From assembly GCA_016215705.1 (NCBI GenBank), contig JACRIR010000209.1, positions 22,461 to 86,460 on the forward strand: a DNA stretch of 64,000 nucleotides, written 5' to 3'. Below are positions 50,371 to 58,000 of this stretch, piece by piece. The first letter of the stretch is position 1; each line of letters starts with the position of its first letter. The DNA is from Candidatus Poribacteria bacterium (GTDB lineage Bacteria; Abyssobacteria; SURF-5). Both the position numbers and the translations under genes were made by a program. The notes under the pieces are model-generated. The model was given only the letters and a program-made list of their open reading frames with translations, was not told the origin of the DNA and ran no database searches.

Positions 50371-53082
50371 ATGAGTCCAAATAGAAAGAAGAGCGTCATT
50401 GTCTTCTCTGCCCTTGTCGTTTTCCTCGTAATTGTTCTCCTCATCTCGCGCATGTTTTCTCAAGAATGGCTCAACCATAAGCTCATGGCTTCGTTGCCCG
50501 AGGGAGTGACCGCCGACTCAATTCACGCAACCTTTTCCGGAAAGATTGTCGCAAAAGGGCTGCAAGCGCACACAGCAGCGGGGAAGGAACCCTTGCTCTT
50601 TAGTGCGGATGAAGTGCGAATTCAACTGAATCGTCTTGCTCTAATCAAACAGGTGATTCTCCCACAGCACGACCTCAAAACCTTTCCGCTGCGCCTGACC
50701 TCCACTCTCAATCAAGGGCAGATCGCAAGAGATGGATTCAGGCGGAAATACGAATCATTTGCTGAACTCTACAAGAATTTCCTCAACCTGCCTTGGCGCG
50801 AAATCAAGGTTGACCGGGGGCGTTTAACCGCTGGCGCACTCGAGGCGGAATCGCTCGTAGCCGGGCCTATCGGTTTAATCGCTGACAGACAACTCGGTCG
50901 CTCGGCGAACATGAAATTGACAATTGACCGCGTGGCTTTCGACCAGGGCTCGGCAAATTCCCCCTTGGAAGGTTTGCGTGTCGTCGCCAGGCTGTCCGAA
51001 AATGGCATCGTCCTCGAGAACTTCCAACTCTTCTCAGGCTCGGCAAGACTTCGAGCCTCGGGAGAGATGTCAGACATCAAGAATCTCATCGGCCAACTGA
51101 TCCTCGATTCGTCCACGGACGCCGGATTCCTTAAAGCCGTCCTCAACAGAGAGATGCCGTTTTTCTCAGCCCTCACAACGACTGCTAAACTGGACTTCCG
51201 GGAGAGTAAATGGCATCTTGCGGCAAAGATGACCCCCGAGACTCCCTCCTATCAGGCGTTGCGAAACCTTGAGATCGTTGCCGATGGCCAGGTCGGCGAC
51301 ACGATCAGCGCTCAGAACGTGACCATCCGGAATGACTTGCTGCAAATCTCTTGCAGGGGGAATCTGCTCGATCAGCGCAGTTTGAACATTGCTCTTCAGT
51401 TGAGAACCGTTCCGCTGGCTCTGCTCAATCCAACATCAACAATCAACGTCGCCCGGAGCGCTTGGCTTGTTAATGGGAATCTATCTGGCAGTCTTGCAAC
51501 ACCAATTTTTCGAGGAGCCTTCGTTTCTCAGCCCGGCCCCGCAACTGCAGGCGACAGCGCAAAGGGCAGCATGGAGTACGAGAATGGGAATCTTACCTTC
51601 AGAAACCTCGACATTCGGACCGTCTCGGGAAGGCTTCAGGGCGAAGCGACCATTGAGTTCGGAAGGGAGAAGCCAATCAAGGGCAGACTCGCGCTGACGG
51701 ACCTTGCACTGGAGGATTGTTGCAGGCGATCCGGAATCGCAGCGTCTGTCAAGGGAACAGCGGGCGGAAGACTCGAAATCAGTGGCAACCTCAAACACCC
51801 GCTTGTGAATGGCTGGATCAAATCAGAAAACGTCAGCGTTGGAGGAACGCTCGTCGCGCCCGTCGAAGTTGATTTTGCTCCCAACCTGAACAGTATCGAC
51901 ATCTCCGGGAAGGCGCTTAATGAATTGGTCAGCTTTACGGCGCAAACCTCTCCCGAAAACGTCAGTCAAGTCGGCGGCAAGATCGTCTTCAAGGAAATCA
52001 ACTCGAAAGACCTCACTCGCGTTCTGGGAAAAGACCTCTTTTATGGCGCGACGTTTTCGTGCGTTGGCAGCAGCAAATTCTCGTTGGACATCAATGAGCC
52101 GCGCCACGCGAGGCTCAACTTGACGTTGAACAAGCTTAAGATCGAACACGACGGCGCCAGGTTCGTCAGTAGTGAGGCGGTCGTCGCGCGTATCAGTGAT
52201 TCCACAATCAAAATTGAGAAAATGAACCTAAAAGCTGCACCTGGGGGCATGGTCGATATTTCGGGCGCAGTGGAACTAATCCCTAATGCTAAACCGCTCC
52301 TTAACCTTCACGCTCGAGCAGTCGGGTTTCCCCTCTCCTATGCGGGAAAATATCATGAACTGCTGAAATCGGCGCAGGGCAACGGCGACGCCGAGATAAA
52401 CATAGGCGGCGACGCGGGCAAGCCCATCTTTTCCGGCAGGCTCATGACCTCAAACTCGACTGTCAAGCTGCCATTTTTCCAATCACCGTCAGCAGTTCAG
52501 CATGCGACGATTGAGTTTAGTGAGAACAATTTAGTTGGGAAACCGGTAAGACTCAAGGTTGGCGACGGTTCGATATCAGGCTCCTTCTCTTATCGCAACC
52601 CCATGCTTGCGGTCAACGCCGATTTCGTGAATCTGAAAGGTTTGGAACTAAGCAGACTGTTGCCGGCGCAATTCCTGACCACTCTGGATTCACGATGGGA
52701 TGGAACAGTCACTCTGTCCGCGGATACTCGAACTCCGCAGACTCTGACAGGAGCAGTAGCGCTTGGTAAAATCGAAGCCCTCGTTGCAGACCATACTTTC
52801 GCGCTCGGGCGGCGTGGCAATATCCGCCTGTCGCAAGGGGTTCTCGAGTTTCCGGATTTGGCTTTTGTCGACACCCTCACGGGTGGTGTCTTTTCTGTTT
52901 CGGGAAGAATGGAACTTTTCGGAAAACGGAACGTGGACATCCGATTGCTGGCTTCAAACGCAGACCTGTCGCTCTTCAAGGCTCTGTCAAAGGTTGACAA
53001 TCTTCCCGGCAAGGCGAATGTGGAATTGACCATGCGCGGTCCCGCAGACCATCCGCAGATTACCGTTACCGTGCGGAGGTAA
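50371..53082 (+). CDS. AsmA/TamB-like envelope protein
   Basis: 903 residues. One N-terminal signal-anchor helix (VIVFSALVVFLVIVLLISRMF) is followed by a long, monotonous beta-strand-rich periplasmic region with repeated short strands and turns (for example GALEAESLVAGPIG and FSGRLMTSNSTVKLPFFQSP). That is the make-up of the AsmA/TamB/DUF748 family of bridge-like proteins that carry phospholipid or help outer-membrane assembly. The C terminus LPGKANVELTMRGPADHPQI is the usual AsmA_2-like repeat (NLPGKANVELTMRGPADHP); the protein stops soon after, lacking the DUF490 tail of TamB. It follows the MacAB-like operon in the same direction. Family call moderate; role by analogy. Confidence 0.78.
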   Translation: MSPNRKKSVIVFSALVVFLVIVLLISRMFSQEWLNHKLMASLPEGVTADSIHATFSGKIVAKGLQAHTAAGKEPLLFSADEVRIQLNRLALIKQVILPQHDLKTFPLRLTSTLNQGQIARDGFRRKYESFAELYKNFLNLPWREIKVDRGRLTAGALEAESLVAGPIGLIADRQLGRSANMKLTIDRVAFDQGSANSPLEGLRVVARLSENGIVLENFQLFSGSARLRASGEMSDIKNLIGQLILDSSTDAGFLKAVLNREMPFFSALTTTAKLDFRESKWHLAAKMTPETPSYQALRNLEIVADGQVGDTISAQNVTIRNDLLQISCRGNLLDQRSLNIALQLRTVPLALLNPTSTINVARSAWLVNGNLSGSLATPIFRGAFVSQPGPATAGDSAKGSMEYENGNLTFRNLDIRTVSGRLQGEATIEFGREKPIKGRLALTDLALEDCCRRSGIAASVKGTAGGRLEISGNLKHPLVNGWIKSENVSVGGTLVAPVEVDFAPNLNSIDISGKALNELVSFTAQTSPENVSQVGGKIVFKEINSKDLTRVLGKDLFYGATFSCVGSSKFSLDINEPRHARLNLTLNKLKIEHDGARFVSSEAVVARISDSTIKIEKMNLKAAPGGMVDISGAVELIPNAKPLLNLHARAVGFPLSYAGKYHELLKSAQGNGDAEINIGGDAGKPIFSGRLMTSNSTVKLPFFQSPSAVQHATIEFSENNLVGKPVRLKVGDGSISGSFSYRNPMLAVNADFVNLKGLELSRLLPAQFLTTLDSRWDGTVTLSADTRTPQTLTGAVALGKIEALVADHTFALGRRGNIRLSQGVLEFPDLAFVDTLTGGVFSVSGRMELFGKRNVDIRLLASNADLSLFKALSKVDNLPGKANVELTMRGPADHPQITVTVRR

Positions 53083-53115
53083 ACTCAATGAATGGAACCA
53101 CACCCTCCCACATCC

Positions 53116-54483
53116 TCACGTGGTTCCCTTACCCTTCGGCACGTATCCCAGCGGTGCGCCCGGTGGTATGAGTGGCTCCTTTTGGACGCTCTCATTGAAT
53201 TCGATGAGAAGCAGACCCATGTGGAACGCCACCCACGAATGGAGATGCGGATAATTGAGCCGTTTTCTCTCCTTCGGATCTACGATAAGGTTTACAAGAT
53301 TCGGGTTGGGGATCGGCAAAGCAGGATCTGTATAGTATCGCTGCTCCATTAGCTTCACCTTGAAATTACGCCACTTCGCGCCGTAGAGGGTGGGGCCGTT
53401 CCAAAAAAGAAACCCCTCACGGTTGGAATTCTCCTGCCCGCCTTCAAAGAACGCCCGCTGATCCACCCCGTCAATCACCCGGTCCGTCGGCGGCTCACAG
53501 CCCGCCCATCTGAGCAGAGTCGCGAACATATCGGTGATGTGAACGACTTCGTTGCTCTGCCGGCCAGCAGGCACCCTGCCCGGATAGCGAATCAAACACG
53601 GCGTTCGCAGCGAGCCTTCCATCCCCGTGAAATACGAGCCCTCGAAGAACCCGGCAGTGCCTCGCCAGGGCTCTTTCTCCTCGGGACCATTGTCGCCGGA
53701 GAACACCACAATCGTGTTGTCGGCGACTCCGAGTTCATCCAGGTAGTCGAGCAGCACGCCAAAATCCGAGTCGAGCTCGAGCATGGAATCGGCGAAGTTG
53801 TCATTGCCCGTCTTCCCTTTGAATTCGTCGCGCGGGACCGTCGGGAAATGCAGCATCGAGTGGCAGAAGTAGAGAAAGAAGGGTTTGTCCGCGTTGACGC
53901 TCTGCTTAAGGAAGGCCTTGGCGCGCTTCATGTACTCGACGTCGATATTGCGGCGAGCCTCGATGGTCAGTTGCTCGACCGCCCGTATGTCTTCTCCTTT
54001 GCGGCCTTCGAGAACGTATGAAATAGGGTCGCGCTTCGGGTCATACCACGGGTCATCCGGCCAGAGAGACTCGTCGTAGCTGCGCGGTATGCCGTACCAT
54101 TCGTCGAAACCATGCTCAATCGGCCACCGCCCTTTCTCTGCGCCGATGTGCCATTTGCCATAAAGCGCCGTGGCGTAACCCGCCTCGGACAAAATGTCGC
54201 CCATTGTTCGCTCCCACGCAACAATGCCTCCGCTCGTGCCCGCGAGTGCTACCGTATGTGTGCCCGAGCGAATGGAATAGCGGCCTGTCATTAACGCCGA
54301 GCGGGTGGGCGTGCACTGCGCCTCTGGCGCAAAGTTGAGAAGCTTGATCCCTTCGGTGGCGAATTGATCGAGGCGGCGTGTCTCAACTCCTCGCAAAATC
54401 CCGCCCCCGTAGCAACCCAGTTCGCCGAATCCGAGGTTGTCGCACAAGAAATAGACAATGTTCGGACGTTTGGGATGTTCCAT
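53116..54483 (-). CDS. Cys-type sulfatase (arylsulfatase family), no signal peptide
   Basis: 455 residues. The sulfatase signature is intact: Cys57 and Arg61 in QCTPTRSALMTGRY, so formylglycine can form. Metal ligands are visible in NIVYFLCDNLGFGELGCYG and VVFSGDNGPEEK, with YGKWHIGAEKGRWPIEHGFD as the second signature. It begins directly at the fold (MEHPKRPNIVYF), with GGGAGAG upstream of ATG 54483, so no export signal is seen; it may act in the cytosol or depend on a partner for export. It is downstream of the maturase on the same strand. The natural substrate is unknown. Confidence 0.92.
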   Translation of the reverse strand: MEHPKRPNIVYFLCDNLGFGELGCYGGGILRGVETRRLDQFATEGIKLLNFAPEAQCTPTRSALMTGRYSIRSGTHTVALAGTSGGIVAWERTMGDILSEAGYATALYGKWHIGAEKGRWPIEHGFDEWYGIPRSYDESLWPDDPWYDPKRDPISYVLEGRKGEDIRAVEQLTIEARRNIDVEYMKRAKAFLKQSVNADKPFFLYFCHSMLHFPTVPRDEFKGKTGNDNFADSMLELDSDFGVLLDYLDELGVADNTIVVFSGDNGPEEKEPWRGTAGFFEGSYFTGMEGSLRTPCLIRYPGRVPAGRQSNEVVHITDMFATLLRWAGCEPPTDRVIDGVDQRAFFEGGQENSNREGFLFWNGPTLYGAKWRNFKVKLMEQRYYTDPALPIPNPNLVNLIVDPKERKRLNYPHLHSWVAFHMGLLLIEFNESVQKEPLIPPGAPLGYVPKGKGTT

Positions 54484-54506
54484 GGTTTCTCTCCCGTCTC
54501 TCGACT

Positions 54507-54572
54507 AACCATGAACCACTAACCACTAACCACTAACCACTAACCATAAACCATGAACCATGAACCATGAAC
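54507..54572. repeat. AACCACTA/AACCATGA tandem array
   Basis: Four CTAACCA(CTA) units then four AACCATAA/AACCATGA units in tandem in the gap between sulfatase and maturase. The same AACCATGAAC motif occurs twice at 9678-9706. Confidence 0.8.
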
Positions 54573-54614
54573 TCCGCGCGCTCCGCGCGGCTTCCTTTCG
54601 TCTTTCGCCTTCTA

Positions 54615-55988
54615 TTATCCGTGACAGCGCTTGAACTTAAGTCCGCTGCCGCATGGGCAAGGGTCGTTTCGGCCTGCTTTCGCGAGCTTTGCCTTCAGTC
54701 GGGCATCTTCCACTGCAAGCATTTGCATGACTTCTGCTGGCGCGCGCCGTTGCTTCAAGAGTTCTGCCATGAGCTTCATCGGGCGGGCGATGTGCGTAAA
54801 GAATGCTTTCAAACCGGCGCATAAGTAATTGAGTCCGGTGGCGCCGTCCGGTGTTTCGCAAAACCGGTTTTTCGGGCACTCCCCATTGCAGGCAAACAAC
54901 ACGACACATTCACGGCAACAGCGGGGGAGAGCGTCTCGTTTGTCCAGCCCGAACCTGTGCTGCTTGTCTGAAGCTGCAAGCTCAATCAGCGGCTGCTCCA
55001 TGATGTTGCCAAGGTAATGCTTCGGTTCCACAAAATGATCGCAGGAATAAAGGTCGCCGTTATGTTCCAAAACCATAGCGAACCCGCAGGTCGAAGCCGT
55101 TGTGCATATGGCGGACGGCGCTCCTGCCCACGACGCAAGCGCTGCGTCAAAATGGTTCACGAAAATACGACCTACGTCCTTTTGGATCCATTCGTCAAAG
55201 ATTGCGCATAGAAAACGGCCGTACTGCTCAGGCCCGACCGACCGTTCCGTGACCGTGTTACCCTCCACGAATCCCGTCTCATTGTCTCGCTCGACAATTG
55301 GAATGAACTGGATAAAGCGTGCGCCGACCTCATCACGAAAGAACTTGTAGACTTCCACCGAATGATCGGCATTAGCCGCATTGACTGTGGCCAGGATATT
55401 GAATTCCACTTTGTGCTGATGCATCACCTGAACGGCTCGCATCACTTTGTCGAATACCGGCCTCCCTGTTTTGTCCATCCTGTAGGCGTCATGCAGTTCC
55501 CTCGGTCCATCGAGGCTGAGGCCGACTAGAAACTGGTGCTCATGGAAGAAGCGAAGCCATTCCTCGTCGAGAAGGACGCCGTTCGTCTGAATGGTGTTCT
55601 GAATGGCAACGCCGGACTTTAGATGTTTTCTTTCGTACTCGATGGACTTGCGGAAGAAATCGAGTCCCATCAACGTCGGCTCGCCACCCTGCCACGCAAT
55701 AGTGACGGACTGCTCGCCGCAAGCCTCTATCACCTGGCGGATATAGCTCTCAAGTACCGCGTCGCCCATCCGGAAATTGCTCCCCGGGTACAGATTCTCC
55801 TTCTTCAAGAAAAAGCAATACTGGCATCCCAGGTTGCAGACTGCGCCCGTAGGCTTCGCCATGATGTGAAAAGGAGTGTCAGCCACAGAGTCCACCGGGA
55901 CAACCGAGTTCTTAATCGAAATTGCGCATATGAATTCCCGCCCGCATATCCGCGGTTGCTGCACAACCGAAGAGATTGGATAATCCAA
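54615..55988 (-). CDS. Anaerobic sulfatase maturase (radical SAM), with SEC-C tail
   Basis: Radical SAM enzyme that oxidises the active-site Cys or Ser of sulfatases to C-alpha-formylglycine without oxygen. The Cx3Cx2C cluster is Cys51, Cys55, Cys58 in AVCNLGCQYCFFLKKENLY. SVTIAWQGGEPTLMGLDF and QTNGVLLDEEWLRFF are the anSME-specific blocks. The C-terminal auxiliary-cluster cysteines are in SCDHFV and CCRECVVLFACNGECPKNRFC. The protein ends in a SEC-C zinc motif (NDPCPCGSGLKFKRCHG). The annotated TTG 55988 lies inside an AATCCAAAATC repeat, so the true start may be a GTG near 55964 or 55886. It sits between two Cys-type sulfatase genes, its likely clients. Confidence 0.93.
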   Translation of the reverse strand: MDYPISSVVQQPRICGREFICAISIKNSVVPVDSVADTPFHIMAKPTGAVCNLGCQYCFFLKKENLYPGSNFRMGDAVLESYIRQVIEACGEQSVTIAWQGGEPTLMGLDFFRKSIEYERKHLKSGVAIQNTIQTNGVLLDEEWLRFFHEHQFLVGLSLDGPRELHDAYRMDKTGRPVFDKVMRAVQVMHQHKVEFNILATVNAANADHSVEVYKFFRDEVGARFIQFIPIVERDNETGFVEGNTVTERSVGPEQYGRFLCAIFDEWIQKDVGRIFVNHFDAALASWAGAPSAICTTASTCGFAMVLEHNGDLYSCDHFVEPKHYLGNIMEQPLIELAASDKQHRFGLDKRDALPRCCRECVVLFACNGECPKNRFCETPDGATGLNYLCAGLKAFFTHIARPMKLMAELLKQRRAPAEVMQMLAVEDARLKAKLAKAGRNDPCPCGSGLKFKRCHG

Positions 55989-56009
55989 AATCTAAAATCC
56001 AGGACGGAC

Positions 56010-57647
56010 TTATGTCTTCCATCCCCTCGGATTCTTGAGGAATTCGTTTTCCCACCGTTTCATCAGTTCCAGCATCTGTCTTCCGACGTCCGGATACTTC
56101 TTAATAAGATTATAACTTTCTCCGGAGTCCATCTCCAAATTATATAGCAACGGCCACGAGCCGAGCGCGGGGACCGAAATATCCGTTCCTTTTGGCCTAT
56201 ACTCGTACCCGCCCGCTATGCCGCCAAATGTGGTGTGAGGTTTGTCCAGTGGAACCGGCCACACGTACGAATTGATGTATCGGAAATACTTCCATTTCCC
56301 CGCCCTCACACCCTCGAGCTCGTTGTAATGGAAAAAGAACAGAGCCTCATGAGGCGACTCTGTCTCGGCGCCTGTAAGAAGGTCCCAGATGTTCTTCCCG
56401 TCAATTTCGCGGTCAGTCGGCAGTTCCAGTCCGGCCAGAGACATAAACGTCGGATAGAAATCTATATTCATTGAAGGCGCTCCGCAAGTACTCCCTGCCG
56501 CGATTCTTCCCGGCCACCTGGCTATGAGCGGAACCCGATAGCCTCCCTCGAAACTCTGGCCCTTTCTTCCCCTCAAGCTGCCGGGACTGCCGGCATACCA
56601 CGGGCCGTTGTCGCTGGTGAAAAGGACAAGTGTGTCCTCCTCCAACCCGTTTCTCTGCAGGCAATTCATGATCTCGCCGACGCTCCAGTCAACCTCTTCA
56701 ATCGTGTCTCCAAGTCGGCCTCCCTCAGATTTGTCCTGAAATCTCTCGGACGGGATGCAAGGCTGGTGCGGGTCCTTATGGCACAAATACAGAAAGAAAG
56801 GCTTATCCTTGGAACGCTCTATGAATTGTATCGCCTCGTCGGTAAAAACGCCGGTGTATTGCCCCTGCTCGATGCCGACATCCTTCACGACTTCTTTCTC
56901 GTTTCGCCAGAAAGCAACCGGCCATTCGTCGTTCGCACTATTGAAGCCGGTGTAGTAATCGAACCCGTGTTTGCTCGGCAAATACTCCGGGCGCTCAGTG
57001 AAATCTCCTAGATGCCACTTCCCGATGCATGCGGTTTGGTACCCGACAATCTTCAGCGCTTCGGCAATCGTGATCTCGGACGCCGGAAGACCGCTCACAA
57101 GACTCTCTGCTCCCTGCAAATCCAAAGCGCCCAGTGAGCCAAACGCGGTTCCCGCGCCCCTCCGCAATTTTCTGAGAAATGTATCCCTTCCCGGATGAAT
57201 CGGGAACGTCACGCCGGTCCGGTGCGGATACCGGCCGGTCAGAAGTCCCGCGCGCGAAGGCGAACACAAAGCGTTTGATGAATAAAAGTCCGTGAAGCGC
57301 ATTCCATCATTCGACATTTGGTCGATGTGCGGCGTCTTGAGGACCTTGCCGCCATAGCACCCCAGATCGCCGTACCCCAAGTCATCGGTCAGAATCACAA
57401 TGATATTCGGCCTTTTGCCGCTGAATCCCTGAACCTCTTTGATCACGTTGCCGACCGGCAGCGCGTCTCTTTGAGGATCGATATAAGTATCCGGACCGAA
57501 AGCAAACCGTGCTCCAGGATTCTTCTTTCTTGAGGAGTTACAGTATAAACCAAGCCCCCCGAGCCCGACCGCCGCTGCGCCCACTGCCCCAAGCTTCAAT
57601 AACCGCCTTCTGCTCACCGGTTTTTTCCCCATGGATTCGTCTGACAC
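56010..57647 (-). CDS. Tat-exported Cys-type sulfatase
   Basis: 545 residues. A twin-arginine signal SRRRLLKLGAVGAAAVGLGG opens the protein, so it is exported folded through the Tat translocon encoded at 12487-13761. The sulfatase signature is NALCSPSRAGLLTGRYPHR with Cys128 as the formylglycine site and Arg132 after it. NIIVILTDDLGYGDLGCYGG and LVLFTSDNGPWYAG supply metal ligands, and IGKWHLGDFTERPEYLPSKH is the second signature. Translation starts at GTG 57647, with GAGAGGAGG upstream. The maturase lies 22 bp downstream on the same strand, so the enzyme is probably matured in the cytosol before export. Desulfation of an extracellular polysaccharide is likely. Confidence 0.94.
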   Translation of the reverse strand: MSDESMGKKPVSRRRLLKLGAVGAAAVGLGGLGLYCNSSRKKNPGARFAFGPDTYIDPQRDALPVGNVIKEVQGFSGKRPNIIVILTDDLGYGDLGCYGGKVLKTPHIDQMSNDGMRFTDFYSSNALCSPSRAGLLTGRYPHRTGVTFPIHPGRDTFLRKLRRGAGTAFGSLGALDLQGAESLVSGLPASEITIAEALKIVGYQTACIGKWHLGDFTERPEYLPSKHGFDYYTGFNSANDEWPVAFWRNEKEVVKDVGIEQGQYTGVFTDEAIQFIERSKDKPFFLYLCHKDPHQPCIPSERFQDKSEGGRLGDTIEEVDWSVGEIMNCLQRNGLEEDTLVLFTSDNGPWYAGSPGSLRGRKGQSFEGGYRVPLIARWPGRIAAGSTCGAPSMNIDFYPTFMSLAGLELPTDREIDGKNIWDLLTGAETESPHEALFFFHYNELEGVRAGKWKYFRYINSYVWPVPLDKPHTTFGGIAGGYEYRPKGTDISVPALGSWPLLYNLEMDSGESYNLIKKYPDVGRQMLELMKRWENEFLKNPRGWKT

Positions 57648-58000
57648 GAGAACCTCCTCTCTGAACCTCTTCTCCTTTCAGGCACAAACAAACTACACTA
57701 TATCACATCGTCGTAAAGCAATAGAAGAAGACTGAAAAACAAGGGTGTGCGACATAAGAATTGGTCAAGACCGCCTTTTATGTCGCACACCCGAAGAACA
57801 AATGGAAACGAATCAGCAGAATTATTCGATCACTGAGCTTGACTCAAACCTTCCAGATGCGGTAATATGGTTATACATGGAAAACAATATTGTCTCACCT
57901 TATCAATTGCGAAATTAGCCTGTAGCATATTTGGAGAAATGAAGTCAAACCTGTTTAAGCCTTCTCAAGGAGGCGTTTTCCTTGCCGAAGGCCGGTCAGG
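57648..58000. other. Divergent 353-bp spacer with palindrome and promoter
   Basis: Contains the inverted repeat at 57743-57792 and a possible plus-strand promoter: TTGACT (57839-57844), 18 bp, TAATAT (57863-57868), which would serve the polysaccharide deacetylase. No gene is seen. Confidence 0.5.
57743..57792. repeat. 15-bp perfect inverted repeat GGGTGTGCGACATAA
   Basis: GGGTGTGCGACATAA (57743-57757) and its complement TTATGTCGCACACCC (57778-57792) around 20 bp. TGCGACA-like words also occur near 35754 and 35775, beside the GGGGACAC palindrome. Confidence 0.85.

Noticed and set aside
53092-53352. Plus-strand frame overlapping the sulfatase C terminus
   Set aside because: Shadow of the sulfatase gene; no start signal.
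54507-54572. AACCACTA array as a CRISPR-like array
   Set aside because: Units are 7-8 bp with no spacers; a simple microsatellite.
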